From Candidatus Margulisiibacteriota bacterium (GTDB taxonomy: Bacteria; Margulisbacteria; WOR-1; O2-12-FULL-45-9; XYB2-FULL-48-7), in assembly GCA_041661965.1 (NCBI GenBank), contig JBAZTH010000001.1:372001-436000 (forward strand): a stretch of 64,000 nucleotides of DNA, given 5' to 3'. Each line of letters starts with the position of its first letter. Within the stretch, counting starts at the first letter, position 1. This document shows, piece after piece, positions 21,722 to 32,015 of this stretch. The position numbers were made by a program, and so were the translations under genes. The notes beneath the pieces were generated by a model that searched no databases, was not told the origin of the DNA, and saw only the letters and a program-made list of their open reading frames with translations.

Positions 21722-23950
21722 ATGAGATCAATTAGGGCCTTTTTCGGCGTTGTCGCCGTTGTATTGCTGTTTTCTTCGGTTGTCGCGGCGCAAATCGCCG
21801 TTTCCAACGACCCGACCTATATCGGCGTCGGCGCCCGGACCTTGGGGATGGGGAAAGCTTATGCTGGCGTGGCCGATGATCTGCTCGGTATTTTCAGCAA
21901 TCCCGCGTCTTTAGCCTATCTCTCCAACTGGCAGTTGACCACGATGGCCGGTAAGTTTATTAATGAATACGATTATTTGAATTTCGGCGGCGCTTATCCG
22001 ACTAATTATGGAACGTTCGGTCTCGGTTTGGTCAGCAGTAGCATCGGTTTTACCGGTCCGGGCGTCACGACCGAGGTCCAGGACGGGGTGCGTTACGTTC
22101 CGTCGTCTTCAGAAGGGACCAGCTTCTCTTACAGCACTAAAACCTTGCTCTTGTCGTGGGGAGCGCCGCTCAAAGGGTTCATGAACTGGAGGGTTTTGGA
22201 TAACCTTGCCGCCGGGGCGACGCTGAAGTTTTATTTTGCCAATATAACCGGGCCCGGGATCACCGGCGGTAATGCCGGCGGCAACGAAATTGATTTGGCG
22301 CTCCATTATGTGCCTAATAATGTTTTTAAGGCCGGGATGGTGCTGCAAAACGCCCTCCCTTTTTCAATGGGGGGTAAAATGAAATGGGACAGCGGAGCGG
22401 AAGAATCGTTTCCCGCGCTTCTCAAGACCGGCTTCAGCTTCAGGGTTCTCGGGGCAAAAGGCTGGCGCCGGCTCGGCGATCATGAGCTGTCCTACAATTT
22501 CGATTATGATTATTATCCGACCAATTATAGTCTGCCCAGTCTTTTCCACCAAGGGGTGGAATGGTCGCCGATCGATTTCCTCGATCTGCGGGCCGGCATC
22601 GATCAGGATTACGTCGGCCGGAACAACGGGGCCGATATTGAGTTTACCAACAACCTGACCTTGGGTGTCGGCTTGTATTACGGCAACTATCGATTCGATT
22701 ACGCGTTTCACCAGTATAACCAGGTTTCCGCCAATGATACCCATTATTTTTCGATCACTTATGGAGTGAGTCGCGGGAAACCGTCGGCCGAGGCGGTCGC
22801 GATCAAAAACTTTTCGATCATTCCGACCGATAAAAGTGTTCTCTATACCCAGGAAGCGGTGGTTGCCGGCGAAGTTCTGAATTGGCTGATCCGTCGGGTG
22901 ACGGTGAACAGCCGGGAAGTCGCGGTTGGAGACGACGGCAAATTCCAACTTAACCTTTCCTTGCGGCCGGGCAAGAACACCGTCCGGGTTGCCGGGTATG
23001 ACGCCAAGGACCGGCTGATCGGGAGCGAGCGAATCCGCTTATTGAGCATGAAGAGCTTTGACGACGTTCCCGCCAATTACTGGGCGATTTTTCCGATCGC
23101 TTATTTAGCGATGGAAAACGTTCTAACCGGTTATCCCGACGGTACCTTTAGGCCGGAAGGGAATATCACCCGGGCGGAAATGGCGACGATGCTGGTCAAA
23201 ACCATGTCCCCGCTGGGAGAACAGCAGACGGCGCAGCGAAAAAAGATCCAGGAGCTGATCATTGCCGGGGTTATTGAACCGACCGATTTCAGTCCGGAAA
23301 AAGGGCTTTCCCGCGGCGATCTCGCCAAATGGCTGGTCAAAGCGAACGATCTTTCTTTCCCGTCGGTCGAGCAGGATGTCGCGCCCGATGTCAAAAAAGA
23401 CAATAGGTTTGCGCCTTATGTCCGAGCGGTCGTTGACGCTGGGCTGATGGTGCCGTTTTTTTCCGATGGATCTTTCCATCCGGAAATGGCGATCACTATG
23501 GATGAGGAAAAAGCGCTGATCGCCAAAGCGACCGGAGAAAAAGCCGCCGCGCCCGGCCGGCAGCCCTTTGCCGATGTGCCGCTGGACCACTGGGCGGTCA
23601 TGTTTATCGACCAAGGGGCTCAAGACGGGTTGATCAAAGGGTATCCCGACAAAACCTTCCGGCCGCGGGGGAATATTACCAGGGCCGAGGGGGTCTCGGT
23701 CCTTTCCCGCTTTGCCAAACTGGGCGAGCCGCGCTTGCTGGAACTGCCGTTCTCCGACCTGCCGGGGCGTCATTGGGCGATCAAAGAGGTCAGCGCCGCG
23801 AAAGAAGCGGGGATCTTAAGTTACCTTGAGGGGTTTAGATTCGAGCCGAACAAGCAGCTGACCCGCGCCGAAGTGGCTGAAATGGTCACCAAAACCGGCT
23901 ACTTTGCCGATAAAGTCCGCCTTCTTCTTGACTGGAACACCGGTTATTAA
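21722..23950 (+). CDS. PorV/UPF0164-like outer-membrane barrel fused to C-terminal SLH domains
   Basis: 742 residues. The start is supported by a GAAGGGAG ribosome site just upstream and a clear signal peptide (VVLLFSSVVAAQ). Residues about 30-350 match the PorV/PorQ (UPF0164) type of outer-membrane barrel: GARTLGMGKAYAGVADD followed by FSNPASLA, then alternating amphipathic strands to GNYRFDYAF and HYFSITY. An Ig-like linker follows (about 360-440), then SLH modules: a good one (GYPDGTFRPEGNITRAE), a degenerate one (about 510-600), a good one (GYPDKTFRPRGNITRAE) and a final YLEG variant ending in LTRAE. SLH modules bind cell-wall polymer, so the protein would tie the outer membrane to peptidoglycan. 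It lies 60 bp after the giant CTD-bearing gene. PorV proteins act as CTD-binding shuttles in type IX secretion; a matching role here is inference. A paralogue is at 41346-43298. Confidence 0.8.
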   Translation: MRSIRAFFGVVAVVLLFSSVVAAQIAVSNDPTYIGVGARTLGMGKAYAGVADDLLGIFSNPASLAYLSNWQLTTMAGKFINEYDYLNFGGAYPTNYGTFGLGLVSSSIGFTGPGVTTEVQDGVRYVPSSSEGTSFSYSTKTLLLSWGAPLKGFMNWRVLDNLAAGATLKFYFANITGPGITGGNAGGNEIDLALHYVPNNVFKAGMVLQNALPFSMGGKMKWDSGAEESFPALLKTGFSFRVLGAKGWRRLGDHELSYNFDYDYYPTNYSLPSLFHQGVEWSPIDFLDLRAGIDQDYVGRNNGADIEFTNNLTLGVGLYYGNYRFDYAFHQYNQVSANDTHYFSITYGVSRGKPSAEAVAIKNFSIIPTDKSVLYTQEAVVAGEVLNWLIRRVTVNSREVAVGDDGKFQLNLSLRPGKNTVRVAGYDAKDRLIGSERIRLLSMKSFDDVPANYWAIFPIAYLAMENVLTGYPDGTFRPEGNITRAEMATMLVKTMSPLGEQQTAQRKKIQELIIAGVIEPTDFSPEKGLSRGDLAKWLVKANDLSFPSVEQDVAPDVKKDNRFAPYVRAVVDAGLMVPFFSDGSFHPEMAITMDEEKALIAKATGEKAAAPGRQPFADVPLDHWAVMFIDQGAQDGLIKGYPDKTFRPRGNITRAEGVSVLSRFAKLGEPRLLELPFSDLPGRHWAIKEVSAAKEAGILSYLEGFRFEPNKQLTRAEVAEMVTKTGYFADKVRLLLDWNTGY

Positions 23951-23961
23951 TAAGTTATAAT
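23929..23961 (+). promoter_or_regulatory. Putative aspS promoter, leaderless
   Basis: TATAAT lies at 23956-23961, only 7 bases before the aspS ATG. TTGACT at 23929 is a possible -35 with a long 21-base spacer. Transcription would start at or next to the start codon. No Shine-Dalgarno motif fits in the gap. Confidence 0.5.
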
Positions 23962-23968
23962 AAAACTC

Positions 23969-25768
23969 ATGAAGATCAAGAGAACCATTAACTGCGGGGA
24001 AGTACGGGCCGAAAGGGAGGGGGAGAAGGTAGGTCTCTGCGGCTGGGTCCATCGCCGCCGCGATCACGGCGGCCTGATCTTTATCGACCTGCGCGATCGC
24101 TCCGGCCTGATCCAGATAGTTTTTAACGAAGAGAATAAGGCTTTGCATGCCTTAGCCCAACAACTCCGCTCCGAGTATGTGATCGCCGTCAGCGGTATCG
24201 TCGTGAAACGGTCCGAAGCGACCATCAAGCGTGATCTTCCGACCGGCGAGATCGAAGTGACCGGAGAAGAGCTGGAGATCTTAAATGCCGCCAAGACCCC
24301 GACGATCGAGATCGCCGACCCCAGGACCGAACCGGATGAGATGGTCCGTTTGAAATACCGGTATCTTGATCTGCGCAAAGAAAAAATGCGGGAAAATCTG
24401 ATCTTCCGCCACAAGATCACCAAGGCAATGTCCGATTTTCTCGATGACGAAGGATTCCTGGCGATCGAAACGCCGTTCCTCGGTAAATCAACGCCGGAAG
24501 GGGCGAGGGATTATCTGGTCCCCAGCCGGGTCAGTCCCGGCAAGTTCTACGCCCTGCCCCAATCTCCCCAGCTTTATAAACAGATCCTGATGGTCGCCGG
24601 AGTCGAGAAGTACTTTCAGATCGCCCGCTGTTTCCGGGACGAGGACCTGCGGGCCGACCGCCAGCCGGAATTTACCCAGCTTGATCTTGAGCTTTCTTTT
24701 GTCGAAGAAAAAGATGTTATCGAAATGATGGAACGGATGATCAAACAGACTCTCGCTGCCCTGGCTAAAGACATCGACCAATACCGGGGAAAACACCTGC
24801 CGCAGGTCAGCCTGCCTCTTCCCCGCTTGAGCTGGGAAGAGGCGATGAACCGTTACGGCAACGATAAACCGGATACCCGTTTCGGCCTGGAACTGATCGA
24901 ACTCTCCGACCTGATGAAGGAGGTCGATTTTAAGGTTTTCCGCGAAACGGTCGACAAAGGCGGCCGGGTGAAGGGGCTCAATATCAAGGGGGGCTCGAAG
25001 TTCTCCCGCGCCGAGATCGATAAACTGGAAGAGCTGGCTAAAAGTTTTGGGGCCAAGGGGATGGCCTGGATCGCCATCAATGCCGACGGCCTGAAATCAC
25101 CGATCGTTAAATTTTTCAAGGAAGAGCAGCTTAACGCGATCGTTGACCGGATGAAGGGCGAGGCTGGTGATATCTTAGTCTTTATCGCCGATAAAACTAA
25201 AGTCGTGCATCAGGTCTTGAGCGAACTCCGCCTGGAACTGGGCCGTAAAATGGGGTTGATCGATAATAACAGTTTTCATTTCCTCTGGGTGACTGATTTC
25301 CCGCTACTGGAATACAGCGAGAGCGAAAAACGCTGGGTTTCCAATCATCACCCCTTCACGGCGCCGCACGGCAGTTGGGACGATTTGGAAGACCGCTTCC
25401 TTAAAGACCCAGCTTCGATCAAAGCGCAGGCTTATGATCTGATCCTCAACGGGACCGAAATCGGCGGCGGTTCGATCCGTATCCATCGCCCCGATGTTCA
25501 AGCGAAGATATTTAAGCTCTTATCCCTCGGAGAAGAAGAGACCCGGTCCCGTTTCGGCTTCTTTTTGGAAGCGCTGGAATACGGGGCGCCGCCGCACGGC
25601 GGGATCGCCTTAGGGATGGACCGGTTGGTGATGCTCCTGGCGGGGATGGACTCGATCCGCGACGTGATCGCTTTCCCGAAGACCCAATCGGCGTTCTGTC
25701 CGCTTTCGGGGGCGCCGGACGTAGTTTCTCCCAACCAATTGAAAGAACTGCAGATCAAAGTTTTGTAG
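23969..25768 (+). CDS. aspS: Aspartyl-tRNA synthetase, probably non-discriminating (aspartate--tRNA(Asp/Asn) ligase)
   Basis: 599 residues, normal for bacterial AspRS. It charges tRNA-Asp in the cytoplasm. An N-terminal OB-fold anticodon-binding domain (about 1-110) is followed by the class II catalytic core with motif 2 ([20 protein letters not shown], about residue 222), the bacterial GAD insertion (about 290-420) and motif 3 ([16 protein letters not shown], about 544). His33 in the loop RRRDHGG matches the histidine that marks non-discriminating AspRS (His31 in Pseudomonas aeruginosa) rather than the Leu of the E. coli enzyme. It may therefore also charge tRNA-Asn, which would need GatCAB. 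The ATG follows a TATAAT by 7 bases. Confidence 0.95.
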   Translation: MKIKRTINCGEVRAEREGEKVGLCGWVHRRRDHGGLIFIDLRDRSGLIQIVFNEENKALHALAQQLRSEYVIAVSGIVVKRSEATIKRDLPTGEIEVTGEELEILNAAKTPTIEIADPRTEPDEMVRLKYRYLDLRKEKMRENLIFRHKITKAMSDFLDDEGFLAIETPFLGKSTPEGARDYLVPSRVSPGKFYALPQSPQLYKQILMVAGVEKYFQIARCFRDEDLRADRQPEFTQLDLELSFVEEKDVIEMMERMIKQTLAALAKDIDQYRGKHLPQVSLPLPRLSWEEAMNRYGNDKPDTRFGLELIELSDLMKEVDFKVFRETVDKGGRVKGLNIKGGSKFSRAEIDKLEELAKSFGAKGMAWIAINADGLKSPIVKFFKEEQLNAIVDRMKGEAGDILVFIADKTKVVHQVLSELRLELGRKMGLIDNNSFHFLWVTDFPLLEYSESEKRWVSNHHPFTAPHGSWDDLEDRFLKDPASIKAQAYDLILNGTEIGGGSIRIHRPDVQAKIFKLLSLGEEETRSRFGFFLEALEYGAPPHGGIALGMDRLVMLLAGMDSIRDVIAFPKTQSAFCPLSGAPDVVSPNQLKELQIKVL

Positions 25769-25914
25769 AACCCTCACCCCGTCACTCACTTCGTTCGTGA
25801 CACCCCTCTCCCAGGGGGAGAGGGGAAATACTTTTTTTTAACTTAAACCTAAGCCCTCTCCCTTTGGGAGAGGGCGACACGATGAGCGAAGCGAAATCGT
25901 GTCGGGTGAGGGTT
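25769..25914. repeat. Nested palindromic intergenic element, copy 1
   Basis: It begins right after the aspS stop. The outer 11-bp inverted repeat is AACCCTCACCC (25769-25779) and GGGTGAGGGTT (25904-25914). Inside are a CCCCTCTCCC/GGGAGAGGGG hairpin (25804-25826), a T-rich spacer, a GCCCTCTCCC/GGGAGAGGGC hairpin (25853-25875) and a GACACGAT/ATCGTGTC stem (25876-25903). It separates convergent genes and could end transcription both ways. Copy 2 lies at 57386-57500. Confidence 0.75.
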
Positions 25915-25922
25915 ATTATAAA

Positions 25923-27122
25923 CTAGTTCTCCACGGCGTATTTCACCGTATTGTTCGTCGCGTCCCAATAGCTGATGTGGGGTTTATTGTCGCTGCCGAT
26001 CGCGATATCCGTATCCTGGCCGACCGAACCGGTGCTGTCGATCGGGGAGCGGAGCCAAGCTCCGCTCCTGTTGGTCGCGTAGATCAGCGCCGAATTGGTC
26101 GCGTCGTAGTAACTGACGTGCGCTTTCCTGTTCCCGTCAACCGCGATCGAGCAGAACTGGCCGTTATCGGCGGTCCCGTCGATCGTTTCCACACTCCAAA
26201 CCCCGTTCTTCTTCGCGTATTTTAAGGTATGAGTGGTCGCGTTGTAATAACAGATGTGCGGAACATTACCGCTGTCGACCGTTAAGGCGCTGTACTGGCC
26301 GACATCCTCGACGCTGTCGACCGTTTCAAACGATTTTGAGCCGCTTGAAGAGATCCGGACGTATTTCAGGGCTTTGTTGGCCGCGTCGTAATAACTAAGG
26401 TGGATATTATCGCCGCCGTCAACGGCGAGCGAAGTATAGAGTCCGGTAGCGCTTGAACTGTCGAGGATGGAAATCACCCAACCGCCGCTCTTGTTAGTGG
26501 CGTATTTCAGGGCCTGGTTGTTCCAGTCGTAATAGCTGATATGGACCTTGCCGAAGCTATCGACCCCGATCGAAGTGTAATAACCGACGTCGATCCCGGT
26601 CGGGTTATCGATCACGGCGGTCACCCAGGAGCCGCTGCCGCCGTAAGCGTAAGCGAGCCCGGCGGTCGTGGCGTAGTAGCTGATGTGGGCCTGATGCCCG
26701 CTGTCGACGGCGATCGAGGAGTAGAGGCCCCGGTCGGCGTCGCTGTCGACGGTTTCGAAGGTCCAGGCGGAGAGCCCTCCGGCGGCGTACTTGAGATCTT
26801 CGGTGTCTTTTTGATAGTAGCTGATGTGGGCCTTGTTGCCGTCCGTTTTATCGACAGCGATCGAACTGTAGATATTGCCGTTCTGGCCGGTTGAAGCGAT
26901 ATTTTGGTAAGAAAAACTGCCGCCGCCGGTAATTGGGACGGTGACCGGCGTGGTATTAATGGTCGTTGACGTGGTTGTCGTCGCGCTGGTTGAAGTGGTG
27001 GTTGTGGTGGTCGTGGTGGTGGCTGAAGCCGGAAGTTCGCGCCCGCAACCGACCGGGAGAACCGCGGCCAGCAGGAGGGCGACGGCAAGTAAAAAAGCTC
27101 GGGGGCTTAAAGATCTATCCAT
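25923..27122 (-). CDS. Secreted lipoprotein with seven-bladed beta-propeller
   Basis: 399 residues. The N-terminus has a hydrophobic signal and a lipobox-like LPVGC near residue 26, so it is probably a lipoprotein, although the residue at -3 is unusual. A low-complexity Thr linker (about 33-58) follows. The rest is seven units of about 45 residues with the pattern (Y/Q)(S/T)S(I/L)AVD....AHISYYDA....LKYA. The seventh unit stops after its YWDATNNTVKYA strands, and the missing strand is supplied by FSYQNI before unit 1, giving the ring-closing velcro seen in beta-propellers. Ligand and role are unknown. It is convergent with aspS across a palindromic element and divergent from purA. Confidence 0.75.
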   Translation of the reverse strand: MDRSLSPRAFLLAVALLLAAVLPVGCGRELPASATTTTTTTTTSTSATTTTSTTINTTPVTVPITGGGSFSYQNIASTGQNGNIYSSIAVDKTDGNKAHISYYQKDTEDLKYAAGGLSAWTFETVDSDADRGLYSSIAVDSGHQAHISYYATTAGLAYAYGGSGSWVTAVIDNPTGIDVGYYTSIGVDSFGKVHISYYDWNNQALKYATNKSGGWVISILDSSSATGLYTSLAVDGGDNIHLSYYDAANKALKYVRISSSGSKSFETVDSVEDVGQYSALTVDSGNVPHICYYNATTHTLKYAKKNGVWSVETIDGTADNGQFCSIAVDGNRKAHVSYYDATNSALIYATNRSGAWLRSPIDSTGSVGQDTDIAIGSDNKPHISYWDATNNTVKYAVEN

Positions 27123-27128
27123 TGCTGA

Positions 27129-29332
<2,204 letters not shown>

Positions 29333-29360
29333 CTCTCTATATTTATCGTCAAAAAACTGC

Positions 29361-29366
29361 TAAAAT
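29361..29366 (+). promoter_or_regulatory. Putative queC -10 box, leaderless
   Basis: TAAAAT ends 8 bases before the queC ATG at 29375. No Shine-Dalgarno motif is visible and no convincing -35 was found. Confidence 0.35.
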
Positions 29367-29374
29367 TTCATAAT

Positions 29375-30022
29375 ATGGTAAAAAAAGCGGTTGTCTTATT
29401 ATCCGGTGGCCTCGATTCAACTACCACTTTATATTACGCCCTTAACAAAGGTTATACCTGCCAGGCTTTAATATTTGACTACGGCCAGCGGCATAAACGG
29501 GAATTGCGGAGCGCAGTAGCGGTCGCTAAGCGCGCGCGGGTCCCTTATCAGATCCTTAAGATTAGCTTGCCCTGGAAGGGGAGCGCCTTGCTAGATGCCA
29601 GCGTCCAGGTGCCAGTTGCCAGAACTTTGAAAGAAATTGGTAAAGGGATACCTTCAACTTACGTTCCCGCCCGCAATACCATCTTTTTAAGTTTTGCCCT
29701 CTCTTTTGCCGAAGCGATCGGCGCCCAGGCGATTTTTATCGGCGCCAACGCCCTCGATTATTCCGGCTACCCCGATTGCCGCCCCGATTATTACGCCGCT
29801 TTTCAGAAAGTGATAGCAAAAGGGATCAAGGCATCAAGGATTAGGATCAAGACCCCTTTAATTAATATGACTAAGGCGGAGATTATTAAACTTGGACGGA
29901 AGCTCGGCGCCCCGCTGGAAATGACCTGGTCATGCTATCAGGGGGGGAGTAAGCCCTGCGGGGTTTGCGACTCGTGCCGTTTGCGGGCGAAGGGTTTTTT
30001 GTTATATAATAAAGCTTCATGA
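29375..30022 (+). CDS. queC: 7-cyano-7-deazaguanine synthase
   Basis: 215 residues. It converts 7-carboxy-7-deazaguanine to preQ0 with ATP and ammonia in queuosine biosynthesis. The PP-loop SGGLDSTT is at residues 10-17, TYVPARNTIFLSFA and GANALDYSGYPDCRPDY are typical, and the zinc cysteines lie in CYQGGSKPCGVCDSC (about 187-201). The ATG at 29375 starts exactly at the family N-terminus (VKKAVVLLSGG); longer starts would run into the divergent gene. It overlaps amj by ATGA. No other queuosine gene is in the window. Confidence 0.95.
   Translation: MVKKAVVLLSGGLDSTTTLYYALNKGYTCQALIFDYGQRHKRELRSAVAVAKRARVPYQILKISLPWKGSALLDASVQVPVARTLKEIGKGIPSTYVPARNTIFLSFALSFAEAIGAQAIFIGANALDYSGYPDCRPDYYAAFQKVIAKGIKASRIRIKTPLINMTKAEIIKLGRKLGAPLEMTWSCYQGGSKPCGVCDSCRLRAKGFLLYNKAS
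30005..30010 (+). promoter_or_regulatory. Putative internal promoter for amj
   Basis: TATAAT at 30005-30010 sits inside the 3-prime end of queC, 8 bases before the amj ATG, with TTGCGG at 29981-29986 as a possible -35 (18-base spacer). It could give a leaderless amj transcript in addition to read-through from queC. Confidence 0.35.
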
Positions 30023-30837
30023 ATCCACTTTATATAGTCTGTATTTTAACCGGAATAATCCACTTTACTGAAACGGCCGCTTCGTCGCTTAGGCTGGCCG
30101 GAGTGCGGACCGGGCAGATCGCGACCTCCCTTTCTTTTGTTAACGCTACCTTGCTGGTCACTCGGACCTCCAATATGCTCCAGGCGCCGTTCCTGGGAGG
30201 CTTGGTTGACCATGCTATCTTGACCGGTCAGCCAGATGCCTTGATTAACTCTTTCCGCTTGGTGATCCTGGCCGCTTTTGTCGGTAATTTACTGGGGGCT
30301 GCCTGTACCCCGTTTTTCGTGGCAGTTTTTACCAAAGCTATTCTCCGTTTTGAAAAGGCCGGATCGGTCCCGCGTTTGATTGCTGCCGCTTTTTTACCGA
30401 AAAATATCCGGTCGATTGCCAAGCTTTTCTGCTTGCCGACTAAGAAGTCGTTTATTAACCTGACCATGAAAGGGGTCCCGACCGGGTTTCTCTGGACCAA
30501 TTTGATCGTCGTTTCTGTTTACGCGATTGGGGTCCTTTCTTCCCTTTATGCCGGGGCGCTGGTCCCCGAGTTCCGGATCACTGCTTCCCAGCTCTCCGCG
30601 ATCGTTAACGGGATTGCTACTATTTTATTAGTCACTCTGGTCGATCCGACCTGCGCTTACATCACTGACCAGGCGATCAGGGGGAAGCGGCCGGAAGCCG
30701 ATGTCCGGGCGATGGTTTTTTATATAATTGCGGGACGGGTCGTCGGGACCCTGATCCTTTCCCAGCTCCTCTTCTTGCCCTCCGCTGAATACATTAAGTC
30801 AGCGACGCTTATGGTTAAAGGAATGTTCGGTCAGTGA
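30019..30837 (+). CDS. amj: Amj-type lipid II flippase (DUF2837)
   Basis: 272 residues, the usual length of the Amj/YdaH family, with about six membrane segments. In Bacillus subtilis Amj flips lipid II across the membrane and can replace MurJ. The opening (TGIIHFTETAASSLRLAGVRTG), the segment LLVTRTSNMLQAPFLG and the DPTCAYITDQAIRG stretch near the end fit this family. It overlaps queC by 4 bases (ATGA) and ribF by 4 bases (GTGA), so it is co-translated within the operon. Whether MurJ is also present cannot be told from this window. Confidence 0.8.
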   Translation: MNPLYIVCILTGIIHFTETAASSLRLAGVRTGQIATSLSFVNATLLVTRTSNMLQAPFLGGLVDHAILTGQPDALINSFRLVILAAFVGNLLGAACTPFFVAVFTKAILRFEKAGSVPRLIAAAFLPKNIRSIAKLFCLPTKKSFINLTMKGVPTGFLWTNLIVVSVYAIGVLSSLYAGALVPEFRITASQLSAIVNGIATILLVTLVDPTCAYITDQAIRGKRPEADVRAMVFYIIAGRVVGTLILSQLLFLPSAEYIKSATLMVKGMFGQ

Positions 30838-31736
30838 AGATAATCCGCCATCCAAGCAAAGGGAAACTCCAGCGGCCGGTCGTCGCCCTGGGGACCTTTG
30901 ACGGAGTTCACCTGGGTCACCGCCGGGTGATCGAAGCGGCGGTTTCTTACGCTAAAAAGATCGGTGCTCATTCGGCCGCTATTACCTTTGATCCTCATCC
31001 CCAAGAGGTCATTGCGCCGGCTAGGGGGCTCAAGCTCCTAACCACGCTAGCTGAAAGAGAGGCGTTACTAGCCGATTTAGGTATTGATTCCGTGATCGTT
31101 AGCCGTTTTACTTCTCAACTCCGGAAGCTAAGCTATCGGCAATATGTTGAACGTTACCTGGTCAAGAAGCTCGGGGTCAGAGCGGTCTTTGTCGGTTATG
31201 ATTATGCTTTAGGCAAAGGGCGAAGCGGGACCGCCGCCGCTCTCAAAAAACTAGGAGAAGAGTTTGGTTTTGAGGTGAAAGTTATTCCGCCGGTTAAAGT
31301 TCGCGGCCAGATCGTTAAATCCGGGCTGATCAGGGAGTTGCTCCTCAAGGGGGACTTCAAGCTGGCTTACACACTTTTGGGACATCCTTATCGATTGACC
31401 GGTAAGGTGGTCAAAGGGAAGGGTATTGGAGCGAAGATCCTTGCCACTCCGACCGCCAACCTGAAGCCGGACCCGCGCAAGCTTATCCCGGCGGCCGGGG
31501 TTTACGGCGGTTTTACCGGCGGGAGGAAATGCGCCGTTAATATCGGCCTCCAGCCGACCTTTGGTCATAATTCCCAGTTGGTCGAGGCTCATCTGCTTAA
31601 TTTTAATGGCCGGCTTCTCGGCCGGACCCTGGCGCTCGATCTCTTTTCTCGTCTCCGTCCGGAACGCCGGTTTGCTTCGGTTGCCCAACTTAAGGTGCAA
31701 ATAAAAAAAGATATTGCCCGATTGCGGGGTATGTGA
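30834..31736 (+). CDS. ribF: Bifunctional riboflavin kinase / FAD synthetase
   Basis: 300 residues, starting at a GTG that overlaps the amj stop (GTGA). It phosphorylates riboflavin to FMN and adenylylates FMN to FAD. The N-terminal FAD synthetase domain has GTFDGVHLGHRRVI (about residues 20-33), TFDPHP and GYDYALGKGRSG. The C-terminal riboflavin kinase domain has GKGIGAKILATPTANL, VYGG and the VEAHLLNF strand. The usual SSTRIR bridge between the domains reads KSGLIR here, a mild departure. It follows queC and amj in one tight operon. Confidence 0.95.
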   Translation: MKIIRHPSKGKLQRPVVALGTFDGVHLGHRRVIEAAVSYAKKIGAHSAAITFDPHPQEVIAPARGLKLLTTLAEREALLADLGIDSVIVSRFTSQLRKLSYRQYVERYLVKKLGVRAVFVGYDYALGKGRSGTAAALKKLGEEFGFEVKVIPPVKVRGQIVKSGLIRELLLKGDFKLAYTLLGHPYRLTGKVVKGKGIGAKILATPTANLKPDPRKLIPAAGVYGGFTGGRKCAVNIGLQPTFGHNSQLVEAHLLNFNGRLLGRTLALDLFSRLRPERRFASVAQLKVQIKKDIARLRGM

Positions 31737-31742
31737 TACAAT
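31714..31742 (+). promoter_or_regulatory. rpsO promoter, near-leaderless
   Basis: TTGCCC (31714-31719), a 17-base spacer and TACAAT (31737-31742) lie inside and just after the ribF 3-prime end. The rpsO ATG follows 9 bases later, so any 5-prime leader would be only a few bases long. This leaves no room for the S15 autoregulatory pseudoknot leader known from E. coli. Confidence 0.55.
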
Positions 31743-31751
31743 ATACTTAAT

Positions 31752-32015
31752 ATGTTAAAAAAGGAATTAAAACAAGAGGTCATCGGGAAATTTAAAAGGC
31801 ATGTGAGTGATACTGGATCACCCGAAGTCCAGGTCGCGCTTCTGACCAAAAGGATCGATCAGCTGGTGGAACATCTTAAGATAAATAAGAAAGATCACCA
31901 TAGCCGGCGCGGTCTTTTAATCCTGGTCGGTCAGCGCAAACGACTACTTAATTACCTCCACCGGACGGATGTTAAGAAGTTCGAAGAGCTTTCCTCTAGT
32001 TTGAAAACAAAATAA
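31752..32015 (+). CDS. rpsO: 30S ribosomal protein S15
   Basis: 87 residues, close to the usual 88-89. It binds the central domain of 16S rRNA in 30S assembly. Family signatures are visible: [19 protein letters not shown] and [20 protein letters not shown], with the closing [12 protein letters not shown] helix. The ATG of pnp follows the stop codon directly (TAAATG). The rpsO-pnp pairing is conserved widely in bacteria. Confidence 0.98.
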   Translation: MLKKELKQEVIGKFKRHVSDTGSPEVQVALLTKRIDQLVEHLKINKKDHHSRRGLLILVGQRKRLLNYLHRTDVKKFEELSSSLKTK

